Shown in pieces: positions 16,322 to 26,778 of a stretch of DNA of 36,302 nt (its first letter is position 1; each line of letters opens with the position of its first letter). The notes under the pieces were generated by a model. The model had not been told where the DNA came from. It saw only the letters and a program-made list of their open reading frames with translations, and did not search any database. Source of the DNA: Alphaproteobacteria bacterium (GTDB taxonomy: Bacteria > Pseudomonadota > Alphaproteobacteria > UBA7985 > JAUIBT01); assembly GCA_030432195.1 (NCBI GenBank), contig JAUIHE010000011.1, positions 1-36,302 of the forward strand, in the 5' to 3' direction. The position numbers and the translations under genes are program-made.

Positions 16322-16354
16322 ACCCTCTGCCCGGGTTCGGGCGGAGGGTTTTTT
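16322..16354 (+). terminator. Rho-independent terminator of the OmpA-domain gene
   Basis: ACCCTCTGCCCG, loop GGTT, CGGGCGGAGGGT, then TTTTTT. The stem is almost perfect, with one mismatch, and begins 47 bases after the stop. Confidence 0.93.
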
Positions 16355-16557
16355 GTTGGGCGGCTCCCAGGAAGGCGCAGGGGCGCGACCTGGTTACGCG
16401 AATTTTGCACAACTCATCGCGAAAGGGTCTCATTTGCCCAGGCCAAGCTGCACCTAGGTTCTCCACTAGCTTTTGAGCCTAGCCGCGTTCTAGCGGCGAG
16501 ACTCCTCATGCGCCCCCACACGCGTGCCCCCAATCGAGACCTAAAAAAGGTGCCCCT

Positions 16558-18201
16558 ATGAACACCCGTAATCGCTCACTTTCTCGCTCAACAGAACTAA
16601 CCACCACACCGAAACAAACGGGCAAAGCGCGCCGCTTCGTTGCTTGGTCCAGCAGCCTGGCTGTTGCTGGCCTGGCCTTAACCTATAGCGCCGCTGCTTT
16701 TTCGGCCTCGCTGGACATGGCGCTGAGTTTTGATCGCCCCATCGTTCTGGCCGGTCAGGACAAACAAGAAGTTTATGCCCTTATTCGCCTGAAAGCCGAC
16801 AAGCCAAAGACGAGCGATGACAAAGAAGATGTCAGCTTAAACGTCGCCTTGGTGCTGGACCAATCCGGCTCAATGGAAGAGGCGGGCAAGCTCAGCTATG
16901 CAAAACGCGCGGCAAAGGATTTCGTCTCCCGCCTGGATGAAGACGATCGTGTCGCTCTTGTCGCCTTTTCAAGCGAGGTTCACTTACTGTCGCGCGCTCA
17001 GGCCCCTAATGAGCGCCGCCTGCATCGGCTCATCAATGGCCTTGAGCCCACCAACGCCACCAACATTTCTGGTGGCATCGATATGGGTGGGCGCCAAGTC
17101 AAAGCCGACTTGCTGGATCGCGGCATCAATCGTGTCATTTTGCTCTCAGACGGTTTGGCCAACCGGGGAGTGATCGACGAACAGGAAATCGGCGAGTTTG
17201 CCCGACGTTGGCGCGAGCGCGGTGTGAGTATCACGGCGATGGGCCTGGGCGCGGATTACGACGAAGACTTCCTTGCCACGATCGCCAGCAATGGCCAGGG
17301 CAACTACCACTTCATTGAGAGCCCCGCGCAAATGGCGCGTGTGTTCGACCAGGAGATCCGATCGTTGCAATCGACAACGGCCCAAGACGTTGAGCTGCGG
17401 TTTGATATCAACAAGCAAATCGTCCGCGAAGCGCACTACTTTTCGATCGACGAGGAACCGCTGTCCAAGCTTTCGGACCTGGGCACCTTCTTTGGCGGCG
17501 AGCAAAGAGCCTTCCTCATCAAGATGACTCTGGATGCCGACCAGTCCCAAACGCTTGATTTGGGCTCGATCCAACTGGCCTATATCGACGCGCAAACAGG
17601 GCTGCGTGAGACCCAGACCGCCAGTATGACGCTGACCACAAGCGACGACGAGGCGGCCTTGCAGGTTGACTTGGAGATTGAAGAAAAGGTCGCCTTGATG
17701 CGCGCTAACCAAATCGAACAAGAAGCGCTGCGATTGGCACGCGAGCAAGATAACCAAGCGGCGGCTAGCTATATGGCGGGCGCACTTAGTGAGTTGGAAC
17801 AAGTGGCCCCCGCCGCGCCTGGCGTCGCCAAAAAACTGCAAGGTCTGGCGCTGCAAGCCGACGAATATGAAGTTCTCGACCAACAATCGGCGGAAGAACA
17901 GAAGCTCTACTTGAAGGCCCGCCAAAACGCGACGGTTAGTGTGCGCAAAGGTAAAGGCGCGCTGGATCTGCTGGTCGAAGGCGATTCTGGCTTCATGGTC
18001 GAGCGCCTACAAGAAGCGCTGAAAGGCCAGCTTGGCGGCGCGGGTACATCTGGAGGCGCTGGCGTGCCAGTGGAAGACATGGTGCCTGGCCAGTTCGACG
18101 CGGCAACCGCCGAAGCGGTGCGCGCTTTCCAGCGCAGCCAGGGCCTTGATGCGGACGGACTAGCCGGCCCCCTGACCCTTGAAGCGCTTGGCTTGCGTTA
18201 A
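16558..18201 (+). CDS. VWA-domain protein with C-terminal peptidoglycan-binding domain
   Basis: A 547-residue exported protein. A long basic N-region precedes a signal or anchor helix (residues 28-47, ending SAAAFSA). A von Willebrand A domain follows, with a complete MIDAS: D101-x-S103-x-S105 in DQSGSM, T168 in TNATNISGG and D198 in LSDGLAN. After a middle beta-rich and helical region, residues 470-546 form a PG_binding_1 repeat (VERLQEAL ... FDAATAEAVRAFQRSQGLDADGLAGPLTLEAL) interrupted by a Gly-rich loop. It is probably periplasmic, binding a metal-dependent protein ligand while holding peptidoglycan. The ATG follows AAAAGG. I know no named family with exactly this order. It sits directly upstream of clpX. 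Confidence 0.9.
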   Translation: MNTRNRSLSRSTELTTTPKQTGKARRFVAWSSSLAVAGLALTYSAAAFSASLDMALSFDRPIVLAGQDKQEVYALIRLKADKPKTSDDKEDVSLNVALVLDQSGSMEEAGKLSYAKRAAKDFVSRLDEDDRVALVAFSSEVHLLSRAQAPNERRLHRLINGLEPTNATNISGGIDMGGRQVKADLLDRGINRVILLSDGLANRGVIDEQEIGEFARRWRERGVSITAMGLGADYDEDFLATIASNGQGNYHFIESPAQMARVFDQEIRSLQSTTAQDVELRFDINKQIVREAHYFSIDEEPLSKLSDLGTFFGGEQRAFLIKMTLDADQSQTLDLGSIQLAYIDAQTGLRETQTASMTLTTSDDEAALQVDLEIEEKVALMRANQIEQEALRLAREQDNQAAASYMAGALSELEQVAPAAPGVAKKLQGLALQADEYEVLDQQSAEEQKLYLKARQNATVSVRKGKGALDLLVEGDSGFMVERLQEALKGQLGGAGTSGGAGVPVEDMVPGQFDAATAEAVRAFQRSQGLDADGLAGPLTLEALGLR

Positions 18202-18228
18202 AGGGCAACCCTTCGACCTTGAAAGACC

Positions 18229-18260
18229 GGCGCCGACCTCTCACCTTAGGGGGCGGCGCC
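18229..18260 (+). other. Hairpin downstream of the VWA gene
   Basis: GGCGCCG(A)CC pairs with GG(G)CGGCGCC around an eleven-base loop. No T-run follows, so it may be a pause or RNA-end structure rather than an intrinsic terminator. It lies 27 bases past the stop and 148 bases before clpX. Confidence 0.4.
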
Positions 18261-18408
18261 AGTTCGCGCACTTGGGCAACGAACCTTGCGACCATCCACA
18301 AAGCCCATCACATAATGGCCACCACGAAGTTAGCTATTGTCAGCCTTGCGCGGACCAGGCTAACTTAATGGCCATATTTGAACGGTCGAATAGAAGACGG
18401 AAAATTCA

Positions 18409-19665
<1,257 letters not shown>

Positions 19666-20077
19666 GTCTTGGTGGACATCGGATCGCAACTTAGGCCCTA
19701 GGCATTGGTGTAGGGGCGCTAGTCTGCGGGCACTGATTTGCCAGAGATGACGCGCCAAATCTGTGTCGGTCGGGTCTCGTGTCGGTCGGTTCTTTGACTC
19801 CGCATTGGGCCACGCTCAGTGCTCACGGCTTGCGATCTTGTTCAAACTTGCTTGGAGTCTTTCGGGGAAGTTTGGCCGCAAGCGACAAAAACCATGCTCA
19901 CCGCCCGCTTTTTTGAACAATTTGCGCCTGTTTTGAAGACGCCTAGCCCTTGGCATTGTTGAAAAACTAGTCGCGACGCCTACATGAGCCTAAACACTAA
20001 AAAAGACTCAACACACTGACGAGAAAAGCGCCATATCATGGTGCCGATCGCATCCTCAGCCCCGTTTGGAGAAATGC
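19666..20077. other. clpX-lon intergenic region
   Basis: No gene is seen. It contains an 11-bp direct repeat GTGTCGGTCGG at 19763-19773 and 19779-19789, a weak GCCCTA/TAGGGGC stem just after clpX, and a heat-shock-like promoter near 19958-19985. Confidence 0.5.
19958..19985 (+). promoter_or_regulatory. Candidate heat-shock (RpoH) promoter of lon
   Basis: GTTGAAA and CCTACAT are separated by 14 bases, resembling the sigma-32 consensus CTTGAAA-N(11-15)-CCCCATnT. It is 93 bases upstream of the lon ATG. lon is heat-inducible in many proteobacteria. This is pattern matching by eye only. Confidence 0.4.
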
Positions 20078-22504
20078 ATGAGCCAACCGGCTAGCCCTAC
20101 TACTGAAAAGCTCAACGTCCCGGTTCTGCCGCTGCGCGACCTTGTGGTCTTCCCCCACATGATCGTCACTCTGTTCGTTGGTCGCGACAAGTCTGTCAAA
20201 GCTCTGGAAGCCGTGGAAAGCGGCAGCAAAGAAATTCTGTTGCTGACCCAGAAGAACGACGAACAAGACGATCCAGCACCCGAAGACCTGCATAGCTTTG
20301 GCACCATGGCCAATGTTTTACAGTACATTCGTTTGCCCGATGATACCATCAAAGTCCTGGTTGAAGGCATTAGTCGCGCGGACGTGCGCGACCTGCGCGA
20401 CAATGGCGAATGCTTCGAAGCGGACGTGGTTCTGCCCACGGAAACGCTGGAGCCCAACGAAGAGACCGAGGCGCTGAAGCGGTCGGTCGTTAGCCAGTTC
20501 GATCAATACGTCAAGCTGAACAAAAAGGTTGTGCCCGAGGTCATGGTGACCGTCGGACAAATCCAAGAACCTTCAAAGCTGGCCGATGTCGTTGCCGCTC
20601 AGCTGTCGATTGAATTGCCCGAGAAGCAAGACCTGCTGGAATGCCTGGACATTGCCGAGCGCCTGGAAAAGGCGCTGATGCATATGGAAGGCGAAATCGG
20701 CGTCTTGAAGGTCGAAAAGCGCATCCGCAGCCGCGTCAAGCGCCAGATGGAGAAGACCCAGCGCGAATACTATTTGAATGAGCAAATGAAGGCCATTCAA
20801 AAGGAACTAGGCGAAGGCGAAGACGGCAAAGACGAACTTGGTGAGCTGGAAGAGCAGATCAAGAAAAAGGCCCTCAGCGATGAAGCCCGCGAAAAGGCCG
20901 AAGCGGAGCTGAAGAAGCTGCGCAATATGAGCCCCATGTCAGCTGAAGCAACCGTGGTGCGCAATTACCTCGATTGGATGATCGGCATCCCTTGGGCTGA
21001 ACCTACCGAGGTCAAAGAAGATTTGGCGGCCGCTCAAGCCATCCTGGACGAAGATCACTACGGCCTCGAAAAGGTCAAGGAACGCATCGTTGAATACTTG
21101 GCCGTGCAAAAGCGCACCCAGAAAATGAAAGGACCGATCTTGTGTTTGGTCGGTCCTCCGGGCGTTGGCAAGACCTCGCTGGGTAAGTCGATCGCACGCG
21201 CAACCGGCCGCAACTTTGTGCGTATGTCGCTGGGCGGCGTTCGCGACGAAAGCGAAGTGCGCGGTCACCGTCGTACCTACATTGGCTCGATGCCGGGCAA
21301 GATCATTCAGGGCATGAAGAAGGCCAAGTCTTCTAATCCACTGTTCTTGTTGGATGAAATCGAAAAGCTGGGCCAGGATTGGCGCGGCGACCCATCATCT
21401 GCACTGCTGGAAGTCCTGGACCCTGCCCAGAATTCCAGCTTCAACGATCACTATCTGGAAGTCGATTACGACCTGTCGGATGTGATGTTCATCACCACCG
21501 CCAACTCGCTGCGTATGCCCCAGCCCCTGCTGGATCGTATGGAGATCATTCGCCTGTCCGGCTACACCGAAGAAGAAAAGATCGAGATTGCCAAGCGCCA
21601 CTTGATCCCGAAATCGGTCAGCGATCACGGCCTGGCACCTGAAGAGCTCATCATTGAGGACAGCGCGCTGCGTGACTTGGTTCGCTACTATACCCGCGAA
21701 GCAGGCGTGCGGAACTTGGAGCGCGAGATTCAGAAGTTGGCCCGCAAGACCGTTAAGGCTTTGGAAGTGGACGGTCTGGATAAGCTGGTGATTTCGGATG
21801 AAAATCTGGACACGTTCTCTGGCGTCCGTCGTTTCCGCTATGGCATGGCAGAGACCGAAGATACCGTCGGTATGACCACCGGCTTGGCCTACACTGAAGT
21901 TGGCGGCGACCTCTTGACTATCGAGAGCGTGACCGTGCCGGGCAAAGGTCGCGTCGTGGCCACCGGTCAACTGGGTGATGTGATGAAAGAATCCGTTCAA
22001 GCGGCGGAATCCTACGTTAAATCACGCGCGCCCCTGTTCGGCATCAAGCCGACCATCTTCAACAAGCGTGACATCCACGTGCACGTGCCCGAAGGTGCAA
22101 CGCCCAAGGATGGCCCGTCTGCGGGTGTCGCCATGGTCACGTCGATTGTCTCCTTGCTGACTGGCAATCCCGTGCGCCACGACATCGCCATGACCGGCGA
22201 GGTCACCTTGCGTGGCCGTGTTCTGCCAATCGGCGGCTTGAAGGAAAAGCTGTTGGCGGCGCTGCGCGGCGGCATCAAGACCGTGCTGATCCCGCAGGAG
22301 AACGAAAAAGACCTGACGGAGATCCCTGAGATCGTCACCGAAGGCCTGGAAATCATCCCGGTCAGCAACGCCGATCAAGTGCTCAAGCACGCTCTAAGCC
22401 GCCCTTTGGCCCCCATCGAATGGGACGAAGCCGATGAAGAAGCCGCGCTGAAGGCCGAGGTACAGCGGACAGCAGAGTCCAGTGCGTTGCGGCTAACCCA
22501 TTGA
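20078..22504 (+). CDS. lon: ATP-dependent protease Lon
   Basis: An 808-residue cytosolic AAA+ serine protease that removes damaged and regulatory proteins. An N-terminal LON substrate-binding domain begins [16 protein letters not shown] charged coiled-coil follows, then the AAA+ module with Walker A GPPGVGKT (359-366) and [10 protein letters not shown], and the protease domain with S681 in [10 protein letters not shown] and K722 in GGLKEK as the catalytic dyad. I chose the ATG at 20078, with GGAGA just upstream; an in-frame TTG at 20066 is a less likely start. hupB, frequently next to lon in this class, is not found downstream. Confidence 0.98.
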   Translation: MSQPASPTTEKLNVPVLPLRDLVVFPHMIVTLFVGRDKSVKALEAVESGSKEILLLTQKNDEQDDPAPEDLHSFGTMANVLQYIRLPDDTIKVLVEGISRADVRDLRDNGECFEADVVLPTETLEPNEETEALKRSVVSQFDQYVKLNKKVVPEVMVTVGQIQEPSKLADVVAAQLSIELPEKQDLLECLDIAERLEKALMHMEGEIGVLKVEKRIRSRVKRQMEKTQREYYLNEQMKAIQKELGEGEDGKDELGELEEQIKKKALSDEAREKAEAELKKLRNMSPMSAEATVVRNYLDWMIGIPWAEPTEVKEDLAAAQAILDEDHYGLEKVKERIVEYLAVQKRTQKMKGPILCLVGPPGVGKTSLGKSIARATGRNFVRMSLGGVRDESEVRGHRRTYIGSMPGKIIQGMKKAKSSNPLFLLDEIEKLGQDWRGDPSSALLEVLDPAQNSSFNDHYLEVDYDLSDVMFITTANSLRMPQPLLDRMEIIRLSGYTEEEKIEIAKRHLIPKSVSDHGLAPEELIIEDSALRDLVRYYTREAGVRNLEREIQKLARKTVKALEVDGLDKLVISDENLDTFSGVRRFRYGMAETEDTVGMTTGLAYTEVGGDLLTIESVTVPGKGRVVATGQLGDVMKESVQAAESYVKSRAPLFGIKPTIFNKRDIHVHVPEGATPKDGPSAGVAMVTSIVSLLTGNPVRHDIAMTGEVTLRGRVLPIGGLKEKLLAALRGGIKTVLIPQENEKDLTEIPEIVTEGLEIIPVSNADQVLKHALSRPLAPIEWDEADEEAALKAEVQRTAESSALRLTH

Positions 22505-22513
22505 AGGAACCGG

Positions 22514-22723
22514 ATGGATCGGGTGCTGATGCATCTGATCCATCTAAATAGGCACCAAAAAACGAGCCTTATTCGCCTGCCCCGCCCAATTGCAGACCAG
22601 GAAGCAGACCCACAAGCAGACCAGGAGGCGGGCCAGGAGACGGGTCAGGCTGATGGCGCCGCTCGCCTCTCACAGGAAAGCGCGCTAGCCGTCGCGCAAC
22701 GCGCAAGTGATCGGGACCGGTGA
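22514..22723 (+). CDS. Doubtful small Gln/Ala/Asp-rich ORF after lon
   Basis: A 69-codon frame begins with ATG nine bases past the lon stop and has AAGGAA upstream, a good ribosome site. The product has no hydrophobic core; its middle is a run of Ala, Asp, Gln and Glu coded by degenerate repeats. I recognise no family. The ribosome site is the only support, and it may be chance or a remnant. Confidence 0.22.
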   Translation: MDRVLMHLIHLNRHQKTSLIRLPRPIADQEADPQADQEAGQETGQADGAARLSQESALAVAQRASDRDR

Positions 22724-22855
22724 GGGCTCAGCCGCCGCGCCGGCCCCGAAAGCAATCCAAGTACCCAAAGCGCTTGACGAACCGCCTGGCAAAGAGCCGC
22801 GCAAGTCAGGACTTTGGCCCTTTTCGCGCTAGGGCGCCGGTCCCGGCACCAAAAC

Positions 22856-22903
22856 AAGCCCTCATGCCCGCTGTTCTGCTGCGGGCCGTGGGGGCTTTTT
22901 ATT
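22856..22903 (+). terminator. Rho-independent terminator downstream of lon
   Basis: AAGCCC and GCCCG on the left pair with CGGGC and GGGCTT on the right around an 11-base loop, with a short internal mismatch, followed by TTTTTATTT. It lies about 350 bases after lon, so it would end a lon transcript with a long 3' tail. Confidence 0.8.
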
Positions 22904-23061
22904 TGCGGTGGTAGCGCGAGCGCGTGGCGGGCGGCCGGACCGATTGCAGTCCATCACGCTTGTGCCAGGACGCTGGGTCGCAGGGCTAGGGCTTGGCCCT
23001 GCGGTTGGTTAGGCCTAAAGTGCGCGCGCCTAGACCTCCAACAAAAGAAAAGCTTGGCCGC

Positions 23062-24360
23062 ATGATCCCCCGCTATACCCGCGACGTCATGGCGTCGATT
23101 TGGACGCCTGAAAACAAATTCCGCATTTGGTTTGAAATCGAAGCACACGCGACCGACCGCCTGGCACAGCTGGGCGTGGTTCCGGCCGACGCCGCCGCCG
23201 CCATTTGGGAGCGCGGCAAGCCGCCGTTCGACATCGACCGCATCGACGAAATCGAACGAGAAACCAAGCACGATGTGATTGCATTCTTGACCCACGTTGC
23301 TGAGAAGGTCGGCGATGAGGCGCGCTTTTTGCACCAGGGCATGACCTCAAGCGACGTCCTGGACACAACGCTTGCCGTGCAAATGCGCGATGCCGCGGAC
23401 ATCTTGCTGGATGACCTGGACAAGCTGCTGGCCGCCCTCAAGCGCCGCGCTTTTGAGCACAAAGACGACATTTGCCTGGGCCGCTCGCACGGTATCCATG
23501 CCGAGCCGACCACTTTCGGTGTCAAGCTAGCCGGTCACTACGCAGCCTTCCAACGCTGCCGCAACCGCATGGAAGCCGCACGCGCTGAGATCGCGACCTG
23601 TGCCATTTCCGGCGCGGTCGGCACTTTTGCCAACATCGACCCCAGCGTTGAAACCTACGTCGCCGAGAAGATGGGGCTGACGCCAGAGATCCACTCAACG
23701 CAAGTCATTCCGCGCGATCGTCACGCCATGTTCTTTGCCACGTTGGGCGTCATCGCGTCTTGCGTTGAGAACCTGGCGACCGAGATTCGCCACCTACAGC
23801 GCACCGAAGTTTACGAGGCCGAAGAGTTCTTCTCAAGGGGCCAAAAAGGCTCGTCGGCCATGCCGCACAAGCGCAATCCCGTGCTGACCGAAAACCTCAC
23901 CGGGCTGGCACGCCTTGTGCGCGCGGCCGTGACGCCCGCGCTTGAGAACGTGGCTCTGTGGCACGAGCGCGATATTTCGCACTCATCGGTAGAGCGCGGC
24001 ATCGGCCCAGACGCTACCGTCACGCTGGACTTTGCCCTTGCCCGCCTGACCGGTGTCATCGACAAACTGCTGGTCTACCCCGCGCGCATGCAGCGCAATT
24101 TGGACCAGCTGGGTGGCCTGGTGCATTCTCAGCGCGTCCTGTTGGCGCTGACGCAAGCGGGCCTATCGCGCGAGCAGGCCTATTCGGCGGTCCAACGCAA
24201 CGCGATGAAGGTCTGGACCGAGGGTGCAGACTTCCTGGCAAGCTTGCTGGCCGACGAAGAAGTCAGCCGCCACATTGGCCAAGAGGCGCTGACCCAAGCC
24301 TTTGATTTAGGCTATCACACCAAGCACGTCGATACGATTTTCAAGCGTATCTTCGGCTAA
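23062..24360 (+). CDS. purB: Adenylosuccinate lyase
   Basis: A 432-residue enzyme of the fumarase/aspartase superfamily acting at two steps of purine synthesis: it releases fumarate from SAICAR and from adenylosuccinate. The signature SSAMPHKRNP lies at residues 264-273, with the catalytic-loop serine there. The other active-site motifs HQGMTSSDVLDT (91-102) and GRSHGIHAEPTT with H143 are intact. The ATG at 23062 gives the family N-terminus MIPRYTR; an upstream frame to 22993 adds 23 basic residues not found in homologues. It sits alone between lon and an enolase-superfamily pair. Confidence 0.97.
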   Translation: MIPRYTRDVMASIWTPENKFRIWFEIEAHATDRLAQLGVVPADAAAAIWERGKPPFDIDRIDEIERETKHDVIAFLTHVAEKVGDEARFLHQGMTSSDVLDTTLAVQMRDAADILLDDLDKLLAALKRRAFEHKDDICLGRSHGIHAEPTTFGVKLAGHYAAFQRCRNRMEAARAEIATCAISGAVGTFANIDPSVETYVAEKMGLTPEIHSTQVIPRDRHAMFFATLGVIASCVENLATEIRHLQRTEVYEAEEFFSRGQKGSSAMPHKRNPVLTENLTGLARLVRAAVTPALENVALWHERDISHSSVERGIGPDATVTLDFALARLTGVIDKLLVYPARMQRNLDQLGGLVHSQRVLLALTQAGLSREQAYSAVQRNAMKVWTEGADFLASLLADEEVSRHIGQEALTQAFDLGYHTKHVDTIFKRIFG

Positions 24361-24391
24361 GGTCGCCCGCGTACGCCTTACAAGTCGCCTT

Positions 24392-24413
24392 GGGGCGAGC
24401 CAGCGCTCGCCCC
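24392..24413 (+). terminator. Stem-loop after purB (terminator-like)
   Basis: GGGGCGAG and CTCGCCCC form a perfect 8-bp GC stem with a six-base loop, 32 bases after the purB stop. Only TTAG follows, so intrinsic termination would be weak; it may stabilise the purB mRNA end. Confidence 0.45.
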
Positions 24414-24452
24414 TTAGGGAATAGTGCCCTTCCAGGTTTGGGAGGGCCTTCC

Positions 24453-25559
24453 ATGAAAATAACCGGCATTCAGGTCTGGCAGGTCGATCTGCCTTTGACC
24501 AAGCCCTATTGGCTGTCCGGTGGTCGGTTGAAGTTTGAACAGCTCGACTCAACCTTTTTGCGGATCGACACCGACCAGGGGCTGAGCGGCTGGGGCGAAG
24601 GCTGTCCCTGGGGAAACACCTACCTGCCCGCCCATGGCGCGGGCATTCGCGCGGCCCTGGACCTGCTGGCGCCTGCGCTTATCGGCCAGGACCCGCTTGC
24701 GCTGGACCAGATCAATGCAGTGATGGATACGGTATTGCCCGGCCATGCCTATGCCAAGGCCGCCTTGGATATTGCATGCTGGGACCTGTTGGGCAGAGCC
24801 AGCGGCCTGCCGCTGTACTGCCTGCTTGGCGCATGCCAGGCCGATCCGGTGGCGCTGAATTCTTCGATTTCGACCGGCACACCCGATGAGATGATTGCGC
24901 TGATAAGGCAAGCATCGGCTGCGGGCTACAAGACCCACTCGGCCAAGATTGGCGGCAGCGACATTGACCTTGATATCGCGCGCATGGACGCCATTGCCAA
25001 CGCCCTGCCCGCTGACGAGCAGGTGACCTTTGATGTCAATCGGGCCTGGACACCCGCGGCAGCGGTTCAGGTTCTCAATAGCTCGACGGCGCGCGGATGG
25101 ATTGAACAACCGTGCCAAACCTTGGATCAATGCCTGCACGTCGCAAAGCGCGTGCCGCAACCTATCATGTTGGACGAGTGCCTGCTGGATTTTCAAGACC
25201 ATCTAGAGGCTTGGAAGCAAGGCGCTTGCGAAGGCGTAAAGGTCAAACCAAACCGTTTGGGAGGCCTCACCCGTTGTCGTCAGGTACGCGATTTTGGCGT
25301 CAGTGTTGGTTGGAGTATGCACATCGAAGACGTAGGCGGGTCCGTGTTGGCTGACACCGTAGCCCTGCATCTAGCCGCCTCAACGCCTTCTGAAAATCGC
25401 TTGGCGTCCTGGCTATCGCACGCCCATTTGGCCGTCGATCCCTGCCCTGGCCAAGGCGCCCGAAATGTCGAGGGCTTCGCACAACTGCCGGACACGCCCG
25501 GCCACGGCGTCGAGCCCGATCTAGGCATTCTTGGCGCACCCATTGCCCGCTATGACTAG
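24453..25559 (+). CDS. Enolase-superfamily protein 1 (proline-betaine epimerase / hydroxyproline dehydratase-like)
   Basis: A 368-residue mandelate racemase/muconate lactonizing enzyme family member. The barrel carries lysines on both faces: K165 (SAKIGG) and K265 (VKVKPNRLGG). Metal ligands are D194, E218 (in WIEQPC) and D241 (MLDEC). Two opposed lysines are the pattern of the muconate-lactonizing subgroup, which includes amino-acid epimerases, 4-hydroxyproline-betaine 2-epimerase and cis-3-hydroxy-L-proline dehydratase. The N-terminus (VDLPLTKPYWLSGGRLKF) fits the latter group best, but this is a resemblance, not proof. The ATG follows GGGAGGG. It is transcribed with its paralogue 12 bases downstream. 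No transporter or partner enzyme is nearby. Confidence 0.87.
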   Translation: MKITGIQVWQVDLPLTKPYWLSGGRLKFEQLDSTFLRIDTDQGLSGWGEGCPWGNTYLPAHGAGIRAALDLLAPALIGQDPLALDQINAVMDTVLPGHAYAKAALDIACWDLLGRASGLPLYCLLGACQADPVALNSSISTGTPDEMIALIRQASAAGYKTHSAKIGGSDIDLDIARMDAIANALPADEQVTFDVNRAWTPAAAVQVLNSSTARGWIEQPCQTLDQCLHVAKRVPQPIMLDECLLDFQDHLEAWKQGACEGVKVKPNRLGGLTRCRQVRDFGVSVGWSMHIEDVGGSVLADTVALHLAASTPSENRLASWLSHAHLAVDPCPGQGARNVEGFAQLPDTPGHGVEPDLGILGAPIARYD

Positions 25560-25571
25560 GAGCCCACGATC

Positions 25572-26681
25572 ATGACCAGCATCACGCGCCTTTCGGTCTG
25601 GCAATTGCCGCTGACCAGCCACGAGGCCTACTATATGGCTGACGGCAAGACCTGCGAGACCGTCACCTCAACCATCCTACGCATTGACACTGACGACGGC
25701 CTGTTTGGCTGGGGGGAGATTTGCCCCATTCCCCATTACCTACCCGCCTATGCTGATGGCGTCATTCCGGCCCTGCAAGAGTTGGTGCCGATTCTGATTG
25801 ACGCCGATCCGATTGGCCCCGAAGCGCTGATGGCAAAGCTTGATGCCCATCTGCAAGACCACCGCTATGCCAAATCGGCCGTAGATATGGCCTTGTGGGA
25901 TCTGACCGCCCGCGCGGCCGGCTTGCCGCTGTATCGCCTATTGGGTGGCCTCCAGACCCGTGACCTTCCGCTCTATCATTCCATCACCTGCGTAGAGCCC
26001 GATGATATGGCCGATATGGCCATGGAAGCCTACGGACAGGGTATCCGCCAGTTCCAAGTAAAACTAGGTGCGGACAAAGACTGGCAAAAAGACGTTGAGC
26101 GGCTCCTCAAAGTACGCGAGGCGGTTGGCGCAGGCCCGCTGGTCTATGGGGACTGGAATTGTGGCGGCGATCGCTTGGATTGCACCCGCGCTGGGCGTGC
26201 GGTGACCCATCTAGACATCATGCTCGAGCAACCTTGTCCCACGCTGGAGCAGTGCGCTGCGGTACGCGCGGCCACCGGGCTTGCCATGAAAATTGACGAA
26301 TGCGGCCACGACGAGGAAAGCTTGCTCAAGGCTCACGCTCTGGGATGCTTAGATGCCTACGCGCTGAAGACATCAAAGAGCGGCGGCATCAGCGCCTCTC
26401 GCCGACTGCGAGACCTTTGCCTCTATCTGGGTGCCCGATTGTGCGTAGAAGACACCTGGGGCAGCGATATCACCACCTCTGCGGCCTTGCACCTGGCCAC
26501 CGCCACACCGCGACGCGCTTTGCTCAACACTTGTGATCTATCGGGCTACGTTTCCCCGCGCTTGGACGAAAGCGCGCCGGTGCGCCAGCCAAACGGCACC
26601 ATCCAAGCCAGCGATGCGCCAGGGCTGGGGGTCACGCCCGACATGGATCTGCTGGGGCAGCCGGTTGCTGTCTTTGACTAG
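25572..26681 (+). CDS. Enolase-superfamily protein 2 (paralogue of the preceding gene)
   Basis: A 369-residue mandelate racemase-type protein sharing the layout of its neighbour: GWGEICPIPHYLPAY near residue 47, RYAKSAVDMALWDL at 98-111, K164 in QVKLG, D194, E219 (LEQPC), D242 (IDEC) and K266 in LKTSKSGG. Both opposed lysines and the three metal ligands are present, so it should be active. Sequence differs enough from protein 1 that they probably act on different substrates or stereoisomers. TAGGAG overlaps the stop of gene 1 and serves as the ribosome site of this one. It ends 98 bases before the convergent recX. Confidence 0.87.
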   Translation: MTSITRLSVWQLPLTSHEAYYMADGKTCETVTSTILRIDTDDGLFGWGEICPIPHYLPAYADGVIPALQELVPILIDADPIGPEALMAKLDAHLQDHRYAKSAVDMALWDLTARAAGLPLYRLLGGLQTRDLPLYHSITCVEPDDMADMAMEAYGQGIRQFQVKLGADKDWQKDVERLLKVREAVGAGPLVYGDWNCGGDRLDCTRAGRAVTHLDIMLEQPCPTLEQCAAVRAATGLAMKIDECGHDEESLLKAHALGCLDAYALKTSKSGGISASRRLRDLCLYLGARLCVEDTWGSDITTSAALHLATATPRRALLNTCDLSGYVSPRLDESAPVRQPNGTIQASDAPGLGVTPDMDLLGQPVAVFD

Positions 26682-26691
26682 AACAAACGGT

Positions 26692-26717
26692 CCGCGCGCT
26701 GCATCGCTCGCGCGCGG
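26692..26717 (+). other. GC stem-loop between enolase pair and recX
   Basis: CCGCGCG and CGCGCGG form a 7-bp stem with a 12-base loop, 11 bases past the stop. There is no T-run in either direction; it may mark the end of both convergent transcripts. Confidence 0.35.
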
Positions 26718-26778
26718 GGCAATGCCTTCAAGCCATTAGGGCGGTTCAGGGACACGCATACGTTCTGGACGAGGCGTT

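Larger units (their letters stand above)
22505..23061. other. lon-purB intergenic region
   Basis: 557 bases without a secure gene. It holds one weak open frame directly after lon and a terminator at 22856-22903. It is CG-rich throughout, with short imperfect repeats of CAGACCAGG type at 22597-22650. The usual hupB or tRNA genes are absent. Confidence 0.55.

Noticed and set aside
17146-17925. 259-codon minus-strand open frame
   Set aside because: Antisense to the VWA gene, whose MIDAS and PG-binding motifs are unmistakable.
22993-23061. Upstream extension of purB
   Set aside because: It adds a basic stretch absent from adenylosuccinate lyases, whereas MIPRYTR at 23062 is the family start.
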